The notes beneath the pieces are model-generated. The model had not been told where the DNA came from. It did no database searches and saw only the letters and a program-made list of their open reading frames with translations. Of a DNA stretch of 35,100 nucleotides, positions 8,246-15,624 are shown one piece after another. Both the position numbers and the translations under genes were made by a program. This DNA comes from Nitrosarchaeum sp. (GTDB lineage Archaea > Thermoproteota > Nitrososphaeria > Nitrososphaerales > Nitrosopumilaceae): the NCBI GenBank assembly GCA_018334095.1, contig JAGXTE010000009.1, forward strand, positions 1-35,100, given 5' to 3'. Position 1 is the first letter of the stretch, and every line of letters begins with the position of its first letter.

Positions 8246-9503
8246 AGTAGAAAAATCAAAAATAACAGGCCACATCACATGCCCTGCAAATAAAAGTTAT
8301 TCACATAGAGCAATTTTTCTTGCGGCACTTGCAGGCAATGATAGTAAAATAGACAATGTATTGTTTTCAGATGACACCATTGCAACAATAGATACATGTA
8401 AGAAATTTGGAGCTGAAATTGAAGAGTCGAATTCATCAATAATTGTCAGAAAACCAATAAAATTTGACATAAATGTATCTGAAATCGATGCTAAAAACTC
8501 AGGAACAACTATAAGGATTGCATCAGGAATTGCAGGATTATTTACTAATGAGATCACACTAACTGGAGATTCCAGTCTTCAAAAAAGACCAATGCAGCCA
8601 TTACTTGATGCATTAAAAAGTATAGGAGCAAAATGTACTTCAACAAATGGAATGCCACCAATCAAAATTATAGGAAGAATTTCAGGGGGAGATATTTCAA
8701 TTCCTGGAAATTTTTCTAGTCAATTTGTATCAGCATTACTAATTTGTGCACCATTAACTGAAAAAGGAATTAATTTAAACATTGATGGAAACTTAGTTTC
8801 AAAACCATACCTTGATGCAACTATTGCAACAATGAGAAACTTTGGAGTTACAGTACAAACATTAATTCCATATAAAAAATATAATATTTCACCCCAATTA
8901 TACAAATCATCTGCATTTACAGTACCGATTGATTTTTCAAGTTTAGCATTACTACTTTCAGCTGCAGTATTAAATGGAGAAAATGTTGTAATCCATGGCA
9001 AAATTGGAAATCTACCTCAAGGAGATGAAGTGTTTATAGATATTTTAGAACAGATGGGTGTAAAAATAACCATAGCAGAGGATCACATTACAATTAAAAC
9101 ACCAGAAAAACTTGGTGGTGGAAGATTTGATTTAAACAATTCACCAGACTTGCTTCCTCCGTTAGCAATTCTAGCATTAAAAACAATAAACCCAATTGAA
9201 ATTATAAATGTAAAACATGCAAGATTAAAAGAAACAGATAGGATTTCAATACTATCCAGAGAACTAGTTAAAATAGGAATTAAAGTACAAGAAAAAGAAG
9301 ACGGTTTAATTTTAGAGTCATCAAATGAATTAAGAGGGGCGTTATTAAATTCCGAAAAGGATCACAGATTATTCATGGCATTTTGTATAGCTGGAATGTA
9401 TGTTAGTAATTGTATAGTAACAGATTATGAATCAGTATCAGTATCATATCCTAATTTTGTTAGTGAAATGAACAAATTAGGAGCAAAAATTACATTGGAA
9501 TAA
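8235..9503 (+). CDS. aroA: 3-phosphoshikimate 1-carboxyvinyltransferase (EPSP synthase)
   Basis: This 422-residue protein transfers enolpyruvate from PEP to shikimate-3-phosphate. Motifs in order are NKSYSHRAIFLAALA with the active-site Lys, NSGTTIRIASG, KRPMQPLLDAL, the Ser-rich SSQFVSALL, and RLKETDRI near residue 335. Length is typical. It overlaps the 3' end of aroK by 11 bp. Downstream lies a 326-nt non-coding interval that holds a candidate structured RNA before aroC resumes the pathway. Confidence 0.96.
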   Translation: MNCKVEKSKITGHITCPANKSYSHRAIFLAALAGNDSKIDNVLFSDDTIATIDTCKKFGAEIEESNSSIIVRKPIKFDINVSEIDAKNSGTTIRIASGIAGLFTNEITLTGDSSLQKRPMQPLLDALKSIGAKCTSTNGMPPIKIIGRISGGDISIPGNFSSQFVSALLICAPLTEKGINLNIDGNLVSKPYLDATIATMRNFGVTVQTLIPYKKYNISPQLYKSSAFTVPIDFSSLALLLSAAVLNGENVVIHGKIGNLPQGDEVFIDILEQMGVKITIAEDHITIKTPEKLGGGRFDLNNSPDLLPPLAILALKTINPIEIINVKHARLKETDRISILSRELVKIGIKVQEKEDGLILESSNELRGALLNSEKDHRLFMAFCIAGMYVSNCIVTDYESVSVSYPNFVSEMNKLGAKITLE

Positions 9504-9505
9504 AA

Positions 9506-9518
9506 TTTTAAAAAAAAA
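9506..9518 (+). promoter_or_regulatory. TATA-like box for the candidate ncRNA
   Basis: TTTTAAAAAAAAA lies immediately after the aroA stop codon. The spacing of about 26 nt predicts transcription starting at about 9536-9538, exactly at the first paired base of the RNA helix. The tract is low-complexity, so confidence is moderate. Confidence 0.4.
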
Positions 9519-9536
9519 TTATCAAAAGGGGGTAAA

Positions 9537-9650
9537 AGGCGCGACCCTGTATAGAGTGAAAAGCATTCTCCTCACCCACTTCGGTTTAACGAAGATAACA
9601 TGCATTTTTCGCAGAGCCGCGCAAATCATTTGTTAGATTTTACACGTTTT
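9537..9650 (+). ncRNA. Candidate structured ncRNA of unknown family, between aroA and aroC
   Basis: A GC-rich island in an otherwise very AT-rich 326-nt gap folds by eye into one long hairpin. Helix 1 pairs 9539-9549 with 9612-9622 (GCGCG with CGCGC, then further pairs with two mismatches). Helix 2 pairs AAAAGCAT at 9559-9566 with 9600-9608, with one bulged A. Helix 3 pairs CTTCG 9579-9583 with CGAAG 9590-9594 around a GTTTAA loop. A TATA-like box at 9506-9518 places the start at helix 1, and a T-rich stretch follows at 9636-9651. There is no open reading frame. I cannot match it to 5S rRNA, SRP RNA, RNase P RNA, tRNA or a C/D box. The plus strand is preferred, but a minus-strand transcript with a T-rich end is possible. 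The rest of the gap (9651-9800) is AT-rich with nothing recognisable. Confidence 0.55.
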
Positions 9651-9800
9651 TGCACATATAATATACATTATTTTGATATTTAAGTATTAATTGTAAAAAT
9701 TTTAATTATATCAAAGAAAATACATAATTTTTAAACATATGTAAAATGATATAAAATTAGATAAATTTGAGAAAAAATTTTGCATTTTTTCATAATGAGG

Positions 9801-9809
9801 AATTATAAG
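9801..9809 (+). promoter_or_regulatory. TATA box for aroC
   Basis: AATTATAAG centred about 25 nt before ATG 9830. The second half of the aromatic cluster therefore probably has its own promoter and a leaderless mRNA. Confidence 0.45.
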
Positions 9810-9829
9810 CATCAATTTACTATCACAAT

Positions 9830-10927
9830 ATGTTGCCTGGAAGTTCAATTGGTCAGCGTCTTGTTTTAACCAGTTTTGGTGAAAGTCATGGAAAATCAAT
9901 AGGAACCATTTTAGACGGTTGTCCTGCAGGATTAGAAATAGATGAAAAAGAAATTCAACAGATGCTGGATCTTAGAAAACCTGGACAATCATTAATTTCT
10001 ACGCAGCGAAAAGAGGGAGACATTGTAGAAATTATTTCAGGAGTTTTTAGAGGACATACAACAGGTGCACCAATTACAATGATAGTTTGGAATAGTGATC
10101 AGAAATCAAAAGACTATGAAAATTTGAAAACAAAACTCAGACCTGGACATTCAGATTATCCGGCCATGGTTAAATATAATCATTTTAATGATTATAGAGG
10201 GGGAGGCAGATTTTCTGGAAGATTAACTGCCACTCATGTAATGGGAGGGGCAATTGCAAGAAAATTATTAAAAGTCACACTAGGTGTTGAAACAAATTCA
10301 TTCACAGCGCAGATTGGAAAAATAAAAATGGAAAATAAATTTAATGATAAAATGGTTAACTCAATTTATAAAAATGAAGTAAGATGTCCTGAAGAAAAAA
10401 CTGCAAAAAAAATGAGAGAGTCAATACTAGATGCAAGAAAAAAAGGAGATTCTCTTGGAGGAATAATAGAATCTGTCACAACAAATGTACCAGTTGGAAT
10501 TGGGGAACCTATCTTTGGGTCATTAGAATCAGATTTAAGTAAAGCAATATTTTCAATTCCATCCGTTAAAGGAGTAGAATTTGGTTCAGGGTTTCAAGGC
10601 TCAGAATTATTTGGTTCAGAAAATAATGACTTGTACACAATAAAAAAAGGAAAAATAATTACAAAAACAAACAATTCAGGAGGAATTTTAGGCGGAATAT
10701 CAAACGGTATGCCAATAACAATTAGAATTGCATTCAAACCTGCATCGTCGATAGCGCAAAAACAAAGTACAGTGGATATTAAAACCAAAAAAGACACCAT
10801 ACTGCAAGTAAAAGGAAGACATGATCCATGTGTAGTTCCCAGAGCTCCACCAGTAGTAGATTCGTTAGTCGCTCTAACTTTGGCAGATCATGCTCTTTTA
10901 TCTGGGGCAATCAAGCCTGTATTGTAA
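9830..10927 (+). CDS. aroC: Chorismate synthase
   Basis: A 365-residue chorismate synthase, which converts EPSP to chorismate using reduced FMN. Seen: GESHG near residue 18, RPGHSDYP, the Gly/Arg-rich segment RGGGRFSGRLTATHVMGG with the conserved active-site His, and the C-terminal GRHDPCVVPRAPP. It completes the shikimate pathway in this cluster. It is set apart from aroA by 326 nt holding a candidate ncRNA and an aroC-proximal TATA box. The next gene begins 5 nt after its stop. Confidence 0.97.
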   Translation: MLPGSSIGQRLVLTSFGESHGKSIGTILDGCPAGLEIDEKEIQQMLDLRKPGQSLISTQRKEGDIVEIISGVFRGHTTGAPITMIVWNSDQKSKDYENLKTKLRPGHSDYPAMVKYNHFNDYRGGGRFSGRLTATHVMGGAIARKLLKVTLGVETNSFTAQIGKIKMENKFNDKMVNSIYKNEVRCPEEKTAKKMRESILDARKKGDSLGGIIESVTTNVPVGIGEPIFGSLESDLSKAIFSIPSVKGVEFGSGFQGSELFGSENNDLYTIKKGKIITKTNNSGGILGGISNGMPITIRIAFKPASSIAQKQSTVDIKTKKDTILQVKGRHDPCVVPRAPPVVDSLVALTLADHALLSGAIKPVL

Positions 10928-10931
10928 CAAT

Positions 10932-12302
10932 ATGTCAGACATTAACCAACTTCGGAATAGAATTGACGAGATCACTATAGAAATGATCAAGATGCTAAAA
11001 ATGCGAACAGATATTTCTAAAGAAATTGGAGAAATTAAAAAAAATATAGGAAAAGGTGTAACTGATGAAACTCGGGAAGATAATCTTCGTTCAAAAATAA
11101 TTACACTATGTAACGAATTAAAATTTGATGAATCAATTGCAACAAAATTTTTAAACTTTTTACTTAATGAATCCATTAAAGTACAATCAGACAATAAACA
11201 AACACATCTATCAATTTTTCATAAAGCTAAAGCAATGGAACATGACGGTAAAAAAATTATCCACATGGAAGTAGGTGAACCAGATTTTCCCCCTCCCCAA
11301 ATTGTTAAAAAAGCTCTCGAAGAAGTTTTCGATAAAGGATTTTTAAAATACGGAAATGCAAAAGGTTTGCCTTCATTTAGAGAAGCACTTGCCAAATATT
11401 CATCTAAAAAATTTGGAGTTAAAGTTTCACAAGATAATATAATGGTTAGTCCAGGTGCTCGCTTTTCAATTTATACTGCAATTAGCACTTTGTTAAATCC
11501 AGGAGATGAATTAATCTTAATTGAACCATCATGGCCGGCATACAAAGAGTGTGCATTAAATTCTGGAATCAAAGTAAGAACTATCACCACCACCTTGGAA
11601 GGAAAGTGGGAACCAACAATTGAACAAATTAAAAAAGTTATCAATAATAACACAAAAATGATCATACTGAATTATCCAAACAATCCAACAGGAAAAATTC
11701 TTCCCGAAGAATTACAAGATGAAATCGTAAGGTTAGCAATTAAAAATAATTTATATATTTTAAGTGATGAAATCTACTCGCAATATGCATACAAAGAATG
11801 GAAAAGCATACTCTGTTATAATTATGATAAAAGTATCATCACACAATCATTTTCAAAATCACATGCAATGACTGGATTTAGAATAGGATATGCTATTTCA
11901 AGACCAGAGATTATAGAAAAACTATCAAAATTAGAAGCTCTTTGCCTGACAAATGTGTCTGAACCTATTCAATATATTGCCATGAAAGCCTTGGAGGCAG
12001 ACATATCAGATAATACTAATACAGTACAAACCAGACTAAATGTATTGGTTGAAAAGGCAAAAGAGATGAATTTGGACTTTGTTGTTCCAGATGGAGCAAT
12101 GTATCTATTTGCTCGCATCAATCAAGATGGTTTTAGCGGAGTGCAATTTGCAAACAGTCTTTTAGAAAAAGGATTAGCTGTTGCACCTGGAGAGGGGTTT
12201 GGAGAATTCAAGAATTTCATTAGATTATCGGCATGTCAAGACGAAAAAATACTAATGGAGGGAATGAATATACTTGGTAATATGTTGAGAGATAAGCAAT
12301 GA
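10932..12302 (+). CDS. Chorismate mutase-aminotransferase fusion
   Basis: A two-domain protein of 456 residues from ATG 10932; an upstream in-frame start at 10890 would overlap aroC by 38 bp and lies outside the domain, so I reject it. Residues 1 to about 90 form an AroQ-type chorismate mutase (LRNRIDEI with the N-terminal Arg, KEIGEIKK, TRED). Residues from about 95 form a class I PLP aminotransferase with NYPNNPTGK, SDEIYS and SQSFSKSHAMTGFRIGY, whose Lys binds PLP. Chorismate would go to prephenate in the first domain. The second domain may transaminate prephenate, or phenylpyruvate and hydroxyphenylpyruvate. It overlaps tyrA in an ATGA. Fusing these two activities is uncommon but fits the cluster. 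Confidence 0.92.
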   Translation: MSDINQLRNRIDEITIEMIKMLKMRTDISKEIGEIKKNIGKGVTDETREDNLRSKIITLCNELKFDESIATKFLNFLLNESIKVQSDNKQTHLSIFHKAKAMEHDGKKIIHMEVGEPDFPPPQIVKKALEEVFDKGFLKYGNAKGLPSFREALAKYSSKKFGVKVSQDNIMVSPGARFSIYTAISTLLNPGDELILIEPSWPAYKECALNSGIKVRTITTTLEGKWEPTIEQIKKVINNNTKMIILNYPNNPTGKILPEELQDEIVRLAIKNNLYILSDEIYSQYAYKEWKSILCYNYDKSIITQSFSKSHAMTGFRIGYAISRPEIIEKLSKLEALCLTNVSEPIQYIAMKALEADISDNTNTVQTRLNVLVEKAKEMNLDFVVPDGAMYLFARINQDGFSGVQFANSLLEKGLAVAPGEGFGEFKNFIRLSACQDEKILMEGMNILGNMLRDKQ

Positions 12303-13153
12303 GGAAGAAAATTACAATAATTGGAGTTGGGGGTCAAATGGGGCAATGGTTTGCAAAATATTTTCTAGCAAATGATTTTGAAGTTACTGGTTTTGATAGT
12401 GAAAACAAAATACAAGGAAAAGGAATAATCCAATCAGATTCCCTAGTAGGAGGTATTTTAAAAGCAGATTATGTTGTGTTGTGCACTCCTACAAGAAGAA
12501 CCCCAGAAATAATTAGATTAATTGCAAAAGAGATGAAAAGAGGAACATATCTAATTGAAATATCATCAGAAAAATCCAAAGTAGTGGCATCATTATCAAA
12601 AATGCCTGCAAAAATTAATCCAATATGCATTCATCCGATGTTTGGTCCGGGAGCAAAATCAATCAAAGGACAGAATATAATTTCAGTTCCAATAAAAGAT
12701 GCAAAAAAAGAATTGACAGTTGTAAAAGAACTTTTTGATGGTGCAAATTTTGTAACAATCGATGCAGTTGAGCATGATAAAAAAATTGCAGTTATTTTAG
12801 GATTAACTCATTTGATGAATCTAGTATTTGCAAATATTATTTCAAAAGATGAAAAGATGTCATTAACTGAAAAAATGTCAGGAACCACATTCAGGGTTCA
12901 AAAAATACTTGCTGAAAGCATAATGACGGAATCTCCAGAATTAATTGAAACAATTATCGCAAATCCTGAAATTAGAAGAGTTGCAGAAGAACTTTGGAAA
13001 GACATAGGTAGACTACTGACAGCAGTACAAGAATCAAAGACAGAAGAAGTGATAGATTATATTAAAAATTGTCAAGAAAAACTCTCTGCAAATACAAATT
13101 TGGATGATTCTTATAAAAAATTGACAAAAATGGTACACGCAGTTGAAAAATAA
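12299..13153 (+). CDS. tyrA: Prephenate (or arogenate) dehydrogenase
   Basis: A 284-residue TyrA-family dehydrogenase. The N-terminal Rossmann loop IGVGGQMGQW is at about residues 8-17, and HPMFGPG with the conserved His is near residue 112. The helical C-terminal dimerization half is also present. It oxidatively decarboxylates prephenate or arogenate toward tyrosine. The start codon overlaps the stop of the chorismate mutase-aminotransferase gene (ATGA). Which substrate it uses depends on whether that aminotransferase makes arogenate first; the sequence does not decide this. No prephenate dehydratase (pheA) is in the window. Confidence 0.92.
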   Translation: MRKKITIIGVGGQMGQWFAKYFLANDFEVTGFDSENKIQGKGIIQSDSLVGGILKADYVVLCTPTRRTPEIIRLIAKEMKRGTYLIEISSEKSKVVASLSKMPAKINPICIHPMFGPGAKSIKGQNIISVPIKDAKKELTVVKELFDGANFVTIDAVEHDKKIAVILGLTHLMNLVFANIISKDEKMSLTEKMSGTTFRVQKILAESIMTESPELIETIIANPEIRRVAEELWKDIGRLLTAVQESKTEEVIDYIKNCQEKLSANTNLDDSYKKLTKMVHAVEK

Positions 13154-13158
13154 AAAAA

Positions 13159-13563
13159 ATGCGTGCAACCAAAATTGTTACATCTTTTATTAAAGATGAG
13201 CAAAAAATACTCATTCTAAAAAGAAGTGATAAAGTAAAAACAATGAAAGGGTTATGGGCCGGAATTAGCGGTATAATTGAAAAAAATGAAACTCCTTTAA
13301 CACGAGCAAAAATAGAGATTTTTGAAGAAACTGGTATTTCAGAAGATAAAATAAAACTAATAAAATCTGCAGAAAAACTCAGAGTAAATTCACCGCAATA
13401 TGAAAATCATGAGTGGGAAATATTTCCATTTTTATTTGAAGCAAACAATCCAGAAATAAAATTGAATTGGGAAAATTCAGAATATTTGTGGATTACTATA
13501 GATGAATTAAAAAATTATAAATCAGTTCCCAGTCTTGAAAGAGTATTACTAAATCTGTTGTAA
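13159..13563 (+). CDS. Nudix hydrolase with a degenerate Nudix box
   Basis: This 134-residue protein has a Nudix domain over its whole length. The Nudix box begins at GIIEKNE and ends IEIFEETGI. In the REUxEExGU core the Arg is replaced by Ile, while the metal-binding Glu residues are kept. Nudix enzymes hydrolyse nucleoside diphosphates linked to another group; the substrate cannot be named here. It begins 5 nt after tyrA, so it is probably the last gene of the aro transcript. Its end overlaps the convergent thiC gene by 15 bp. A role in aromatic synthesis is not evident. Confidence 0.85.
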   Translation: MRATKIVTSFIKDEQKILILKRSDKVKTMKGLWAGISGIIEKNETPLTRAKIEIFEETGISEDKIKLIKSAEKLRVNSPQYENHEWEIFPFLFEANNPEIKLNWENSEYLWITIDELKNYKSVPSLERVLLNLL

Positions 13564-14871
13564 TTTTTCTTCTTTGTCATATTTTCTTTGTTGAGGTAGC
13601 ATGACATAGACACATGCTCCACCACACATTGTACAAGGAACATTATTTCCTGGACGTTGCCCAGTTCTACCATGAATCTTAGCTGCTTCTTCAGGATCAA
13701 TAGATAATGCAATTTGTTTTTCCCAATCCAGTGTTCTACGAGCTTCAGTCATTGCCATATCCCATTTTATTGCCTTATCTCGAAGTTTTACTAGATCAGC
13801 TGCATGTGCTGCAATTCGATATGCAATTAGACCAGCCTTTACTTCGTCAGCATTAGGTAATGCGAGATGTTCAGAAGGAGTAAGATAACACAATAGATCA
13901 ACACCTTCACTTGCAGAAACTGCAGCACCAATAGCACTTGCAATGTGATCATGTCCGGAAGCAACATCAGTCACCAAAGGACCTAACACATAGTAAGGAA
14001 CATCACCTATCAAAGATTTAGCTAACCGAACATTAGTAGCAACTTCATTTAACGGAACATGTCCTGGTCCTTCAACCATCACTTGAATATCTTGTTCATG
14101 AGCACGTTTTGTTAGTTGAGACATGTGTATCATTTCTTGAACCTGAAGTTCATCGTGAGAATCAAGAATAGAACCAGGTCGTAATGCATCACCTAAGCTA
14201 AATGTGACATCATATTTTTTAGCAATTTCAATAAGGTAATCATAATGAGTCAAATAGGGATTTTCTTTATCATGTCGTAACATCCAAGCAGCTGTGATTG
14301 TTCCACCCTTGCTCACCACACCACCATATCTTTTGACTTTTAGAATTTTTTTTGCAATATCTTTTGTAATTCCACAGTGGATAGTAGTATAATCAACACC
14401 GTCTTTTGCATTATTTTCAAATGCGTTTAAAAAATCATCTTCAGTTAAATTTAATGGATTTTTATGAACTTCAATACCATAGTTGTATGCTTCATAGATT
14501 GGTACAGTTCCAAATGTAATAGGTGTAACTTCTAATAATGCTCGTCGTATTTTTTTAACATCACCGCCGTCGCTTAAATCCATTAATGTGTCTGCATGAT
14601 ATTTAACAGCAACCTTTGCTTTTTCAATTTCTTCTTCAAGGTTAACGTTTAGTGTAGAAGTTCCAATGTTTACATTCACTTTTGTTTTAAGACCCTTACC
14701 AATTCCAACATTGTGAATTTTTTGAGGTCTAACATTGTTACTAGGAATTATAATAGAACCATTTGCAATTTTAGGGATAAGCCATTCTAATGTAACATCT
14801 TCATCTTTTGCCACAGTTTTCATTTCTTCTGTAGCAACACCTCTTCGAGCAGCAGTCATTTGAGTACCCAT
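13549..14871 (-). CDS. thiC: Phosphomethylpyrimidine synthase
   Basis: A 440-residue ThiC, the radical SAM enzyme that rearranges aminoimidazole ribotide into HMP phosphate, the pyrimidine half of thiamine. Typical stretches are SIIIPSN, GTVPIYEA, TIHCGITKD, SLGDALRPG, EGPGHVPL and YVLGPLVTD. The C-terminal iron-sulfur motif is Cys413-X2-Cys416-X3-Cys420, one residue shorter than the CX2CX4C of enterobacterial ThiC. The start ATG 14871 is supported by a TATA box about 26 nt upstream; a second Met at residue 5 is possible. No TPP riboswitch motif is seen upstream. The partner gene thiDN lies about 0.75 kb away on the other strand. Confidence 0.96.
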   Translation of the reverse strand: MGTQMTAARRGVATEEMKTVAKDEDVTLEWLIPKIANGSIIIPSNNVRPQKIHNVGIGKGLKTKVNVNIGTSTLNVNLEEEIEKAKVAVKYHADTLMDLSDGGDVKKIRRALLEVTPITFGTVPIYEAYNYGIEVHKNPLNLTEDDFLNAFENNAKDGVDYTTIHCGITKDIAKKILKVKRYGGVVSKGGTITAAWMLRHDKENPYLTHYDYLIEIAKKYDVTFSLGDALRPGSILDSHDELQVQEMIHMSQLTKRAHEQDIQVMVEGPGHVPLNEVATNVRLAKSLIGDVPYYVLGPLVTDVASGHDHIASAIGAAVSASEGVDLLCYLTPSEHLALPNADEVKAGLIAYRIAAHAADLVKLRDKAIKWDMAMTEARRTLDWEKQIALSIDPEEAAKIHGRTGQRPGNNVPCTMCGGACVYVMLPQQRKYDKEEKLQQI

Positions 14872-14892
14872 GCATAATCTACGTTTTTGCCT

Positions 14893-14901
14893 GATTTAAA
14901 C
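14893..14901 (-). promoter_or_regulatory. TATA box for thiC
   Basis: Reads GTTTAAATC on the minus strand, centred 26 nt before the ATG at 14871. This leaves no room for a riboswitch leader. Confidence 0.5.
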
Positions 14902-14970
14902 AATCATGAGAGGATCAAACGATAAAAATATCCGATAATACTTGTCACTATAAACATAAAATTGATCGAT

Positions 14971-14980
14971 CTTATATGCT
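14971..14980 (+). promoter_or_regulatory. TATA box for the 31-residue zinc-ribbon protein
   Basis: CTTATATGCT, centred about 25 nt before ATG 15000. Together with the cysteine pattern downstream it argues that the very short frame is a real gene. Confidence 0.45.
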
Positions 14981-14999
14981 TAAACCGATAATAGATATT

Positions 15000-15095
15000 A
15001 TGAGAATGGCAAAAGAATGTGTTCATTGTGGGAAGGAATTTCAAAGTTTTAAAGATGAGTTTTGTTCATTTGAATGTGCTAACCAAACATCATAA
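15000..15095 (+). CDS. 31-residue zinc-ribbon microprotein
   Basis: ATG at 15000 opens a 31-codon frame ending in TAA at 15093-15095. It contains CVHCGKEF at the start and CSFEC near the end, a CX2C...CX3C layout typical of a tiny treble-clef or MYM-like zinc site. A TATA box stands at the expected leaderless distance (14971-14980). A chance frame of this size would rarely have all four cysteines so placed, and MAKECVHCG reads like a genuine N-terminus. Function is unknown. It lies between the divergently oriented thiC and the zinc-ribbon gene at 15287. Confidence 0.6.
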   Translation: MRMAKECVHCGKEFQSFKDEFCSFECANQTS

Positions 15096-15286
15096 TGAAT
15101 TAACGATACCACCTAACTAAAAATATCAAATCATATAGCAAAATGTAAAATCAATAAAAAATACAGGGATTTAGGCACGATATCATCAAAAGAATAAAAC
15201 CATTGATCTTATTTGACAGACTAATTTCAGATAAAAAAAGTATACATGGTTTTTTATTTACATGCTAATTTTATAAATATTAATTT

Positions 15287-15523
15287 TCATTTAGCAGAAC
15301 TCCAAGTTTCAGATACATTATAACCAACAGTCAAGTTTGAAACAAAATATTTTTTGCCACATTTAAAACACTGCCAAAGAAAGACATTGTTAATTTTCTT
15401 TTGATATTGCATTGGTAACAAACATACCGTACAGTTCAATTCAGGTGGAGGATCATTAACTAAAGGAATTTTTTTTTCAGTCAAATTAACAATTAAGAAT
15501 GGAGTTAGATCTATAAATGCCAT
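15287..15523 (-). CDS. Small zinc-ribbon protein
   Basis: This 78-residue protein, read from ATG 15523, has two CX2C knuckles: CTVC near residue 31 and CFKC near residue 52, the latter followed by GKKYF. That is the pattern of a zinc ribbon. A TTG seven codons upstream (15544) is possible, but the ATG is preferred. I do not recognise the family. It sits between thiC and thiDN without an evident thiamine connection. The stretch from 15096 to 15286 before it is AT-rich with no recognisable gene. Confidence 0.65.
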   Translation of the reverse strand: MAFIDLTPFLIVNLTEKKIPLVNDPPPELNCTVCLLPMQYQKKINNVFLWQCFKCGKKYFVSNLTVGYNVSETWSSAK

Positions 15524-15624
15524 ATCATCATAGAAAAAAATCAAAAATACAAATCCATAAAAAATAGAAAAATTAAAAATATAATGGAAAAACAGATTAG
15601 TGTAATCAAATTAGAGAATACTAA

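Noticed and set aside
9537..9650. The GC-rich block as 5S rRNA, SRP RNA, RNase P RNA or a tRNA
   Set aside because: It lacks the CCGAAC-type loop of 5S rRNA, the SRP domain IV motif and the conserved RNase P core, and has no T-loop or D-loop. It is also too short for SRP or RNase P RNA.
10890..10931. Extended N-terminus of the chorismate mutase fusion
   Set aside because: It would overlap aroC by 38 bp and adds residues not typical of the mutase domain; ATG 10932 is 5 nt after the aroC stop.
14872..14999. TPP riboswitch upstream of thiC
   Set aside because: No CTGAGA-type or ACCTG-type thi-box sequence is visible, and the TATA box is only about 26 nt from the start codon, leaving no leader.
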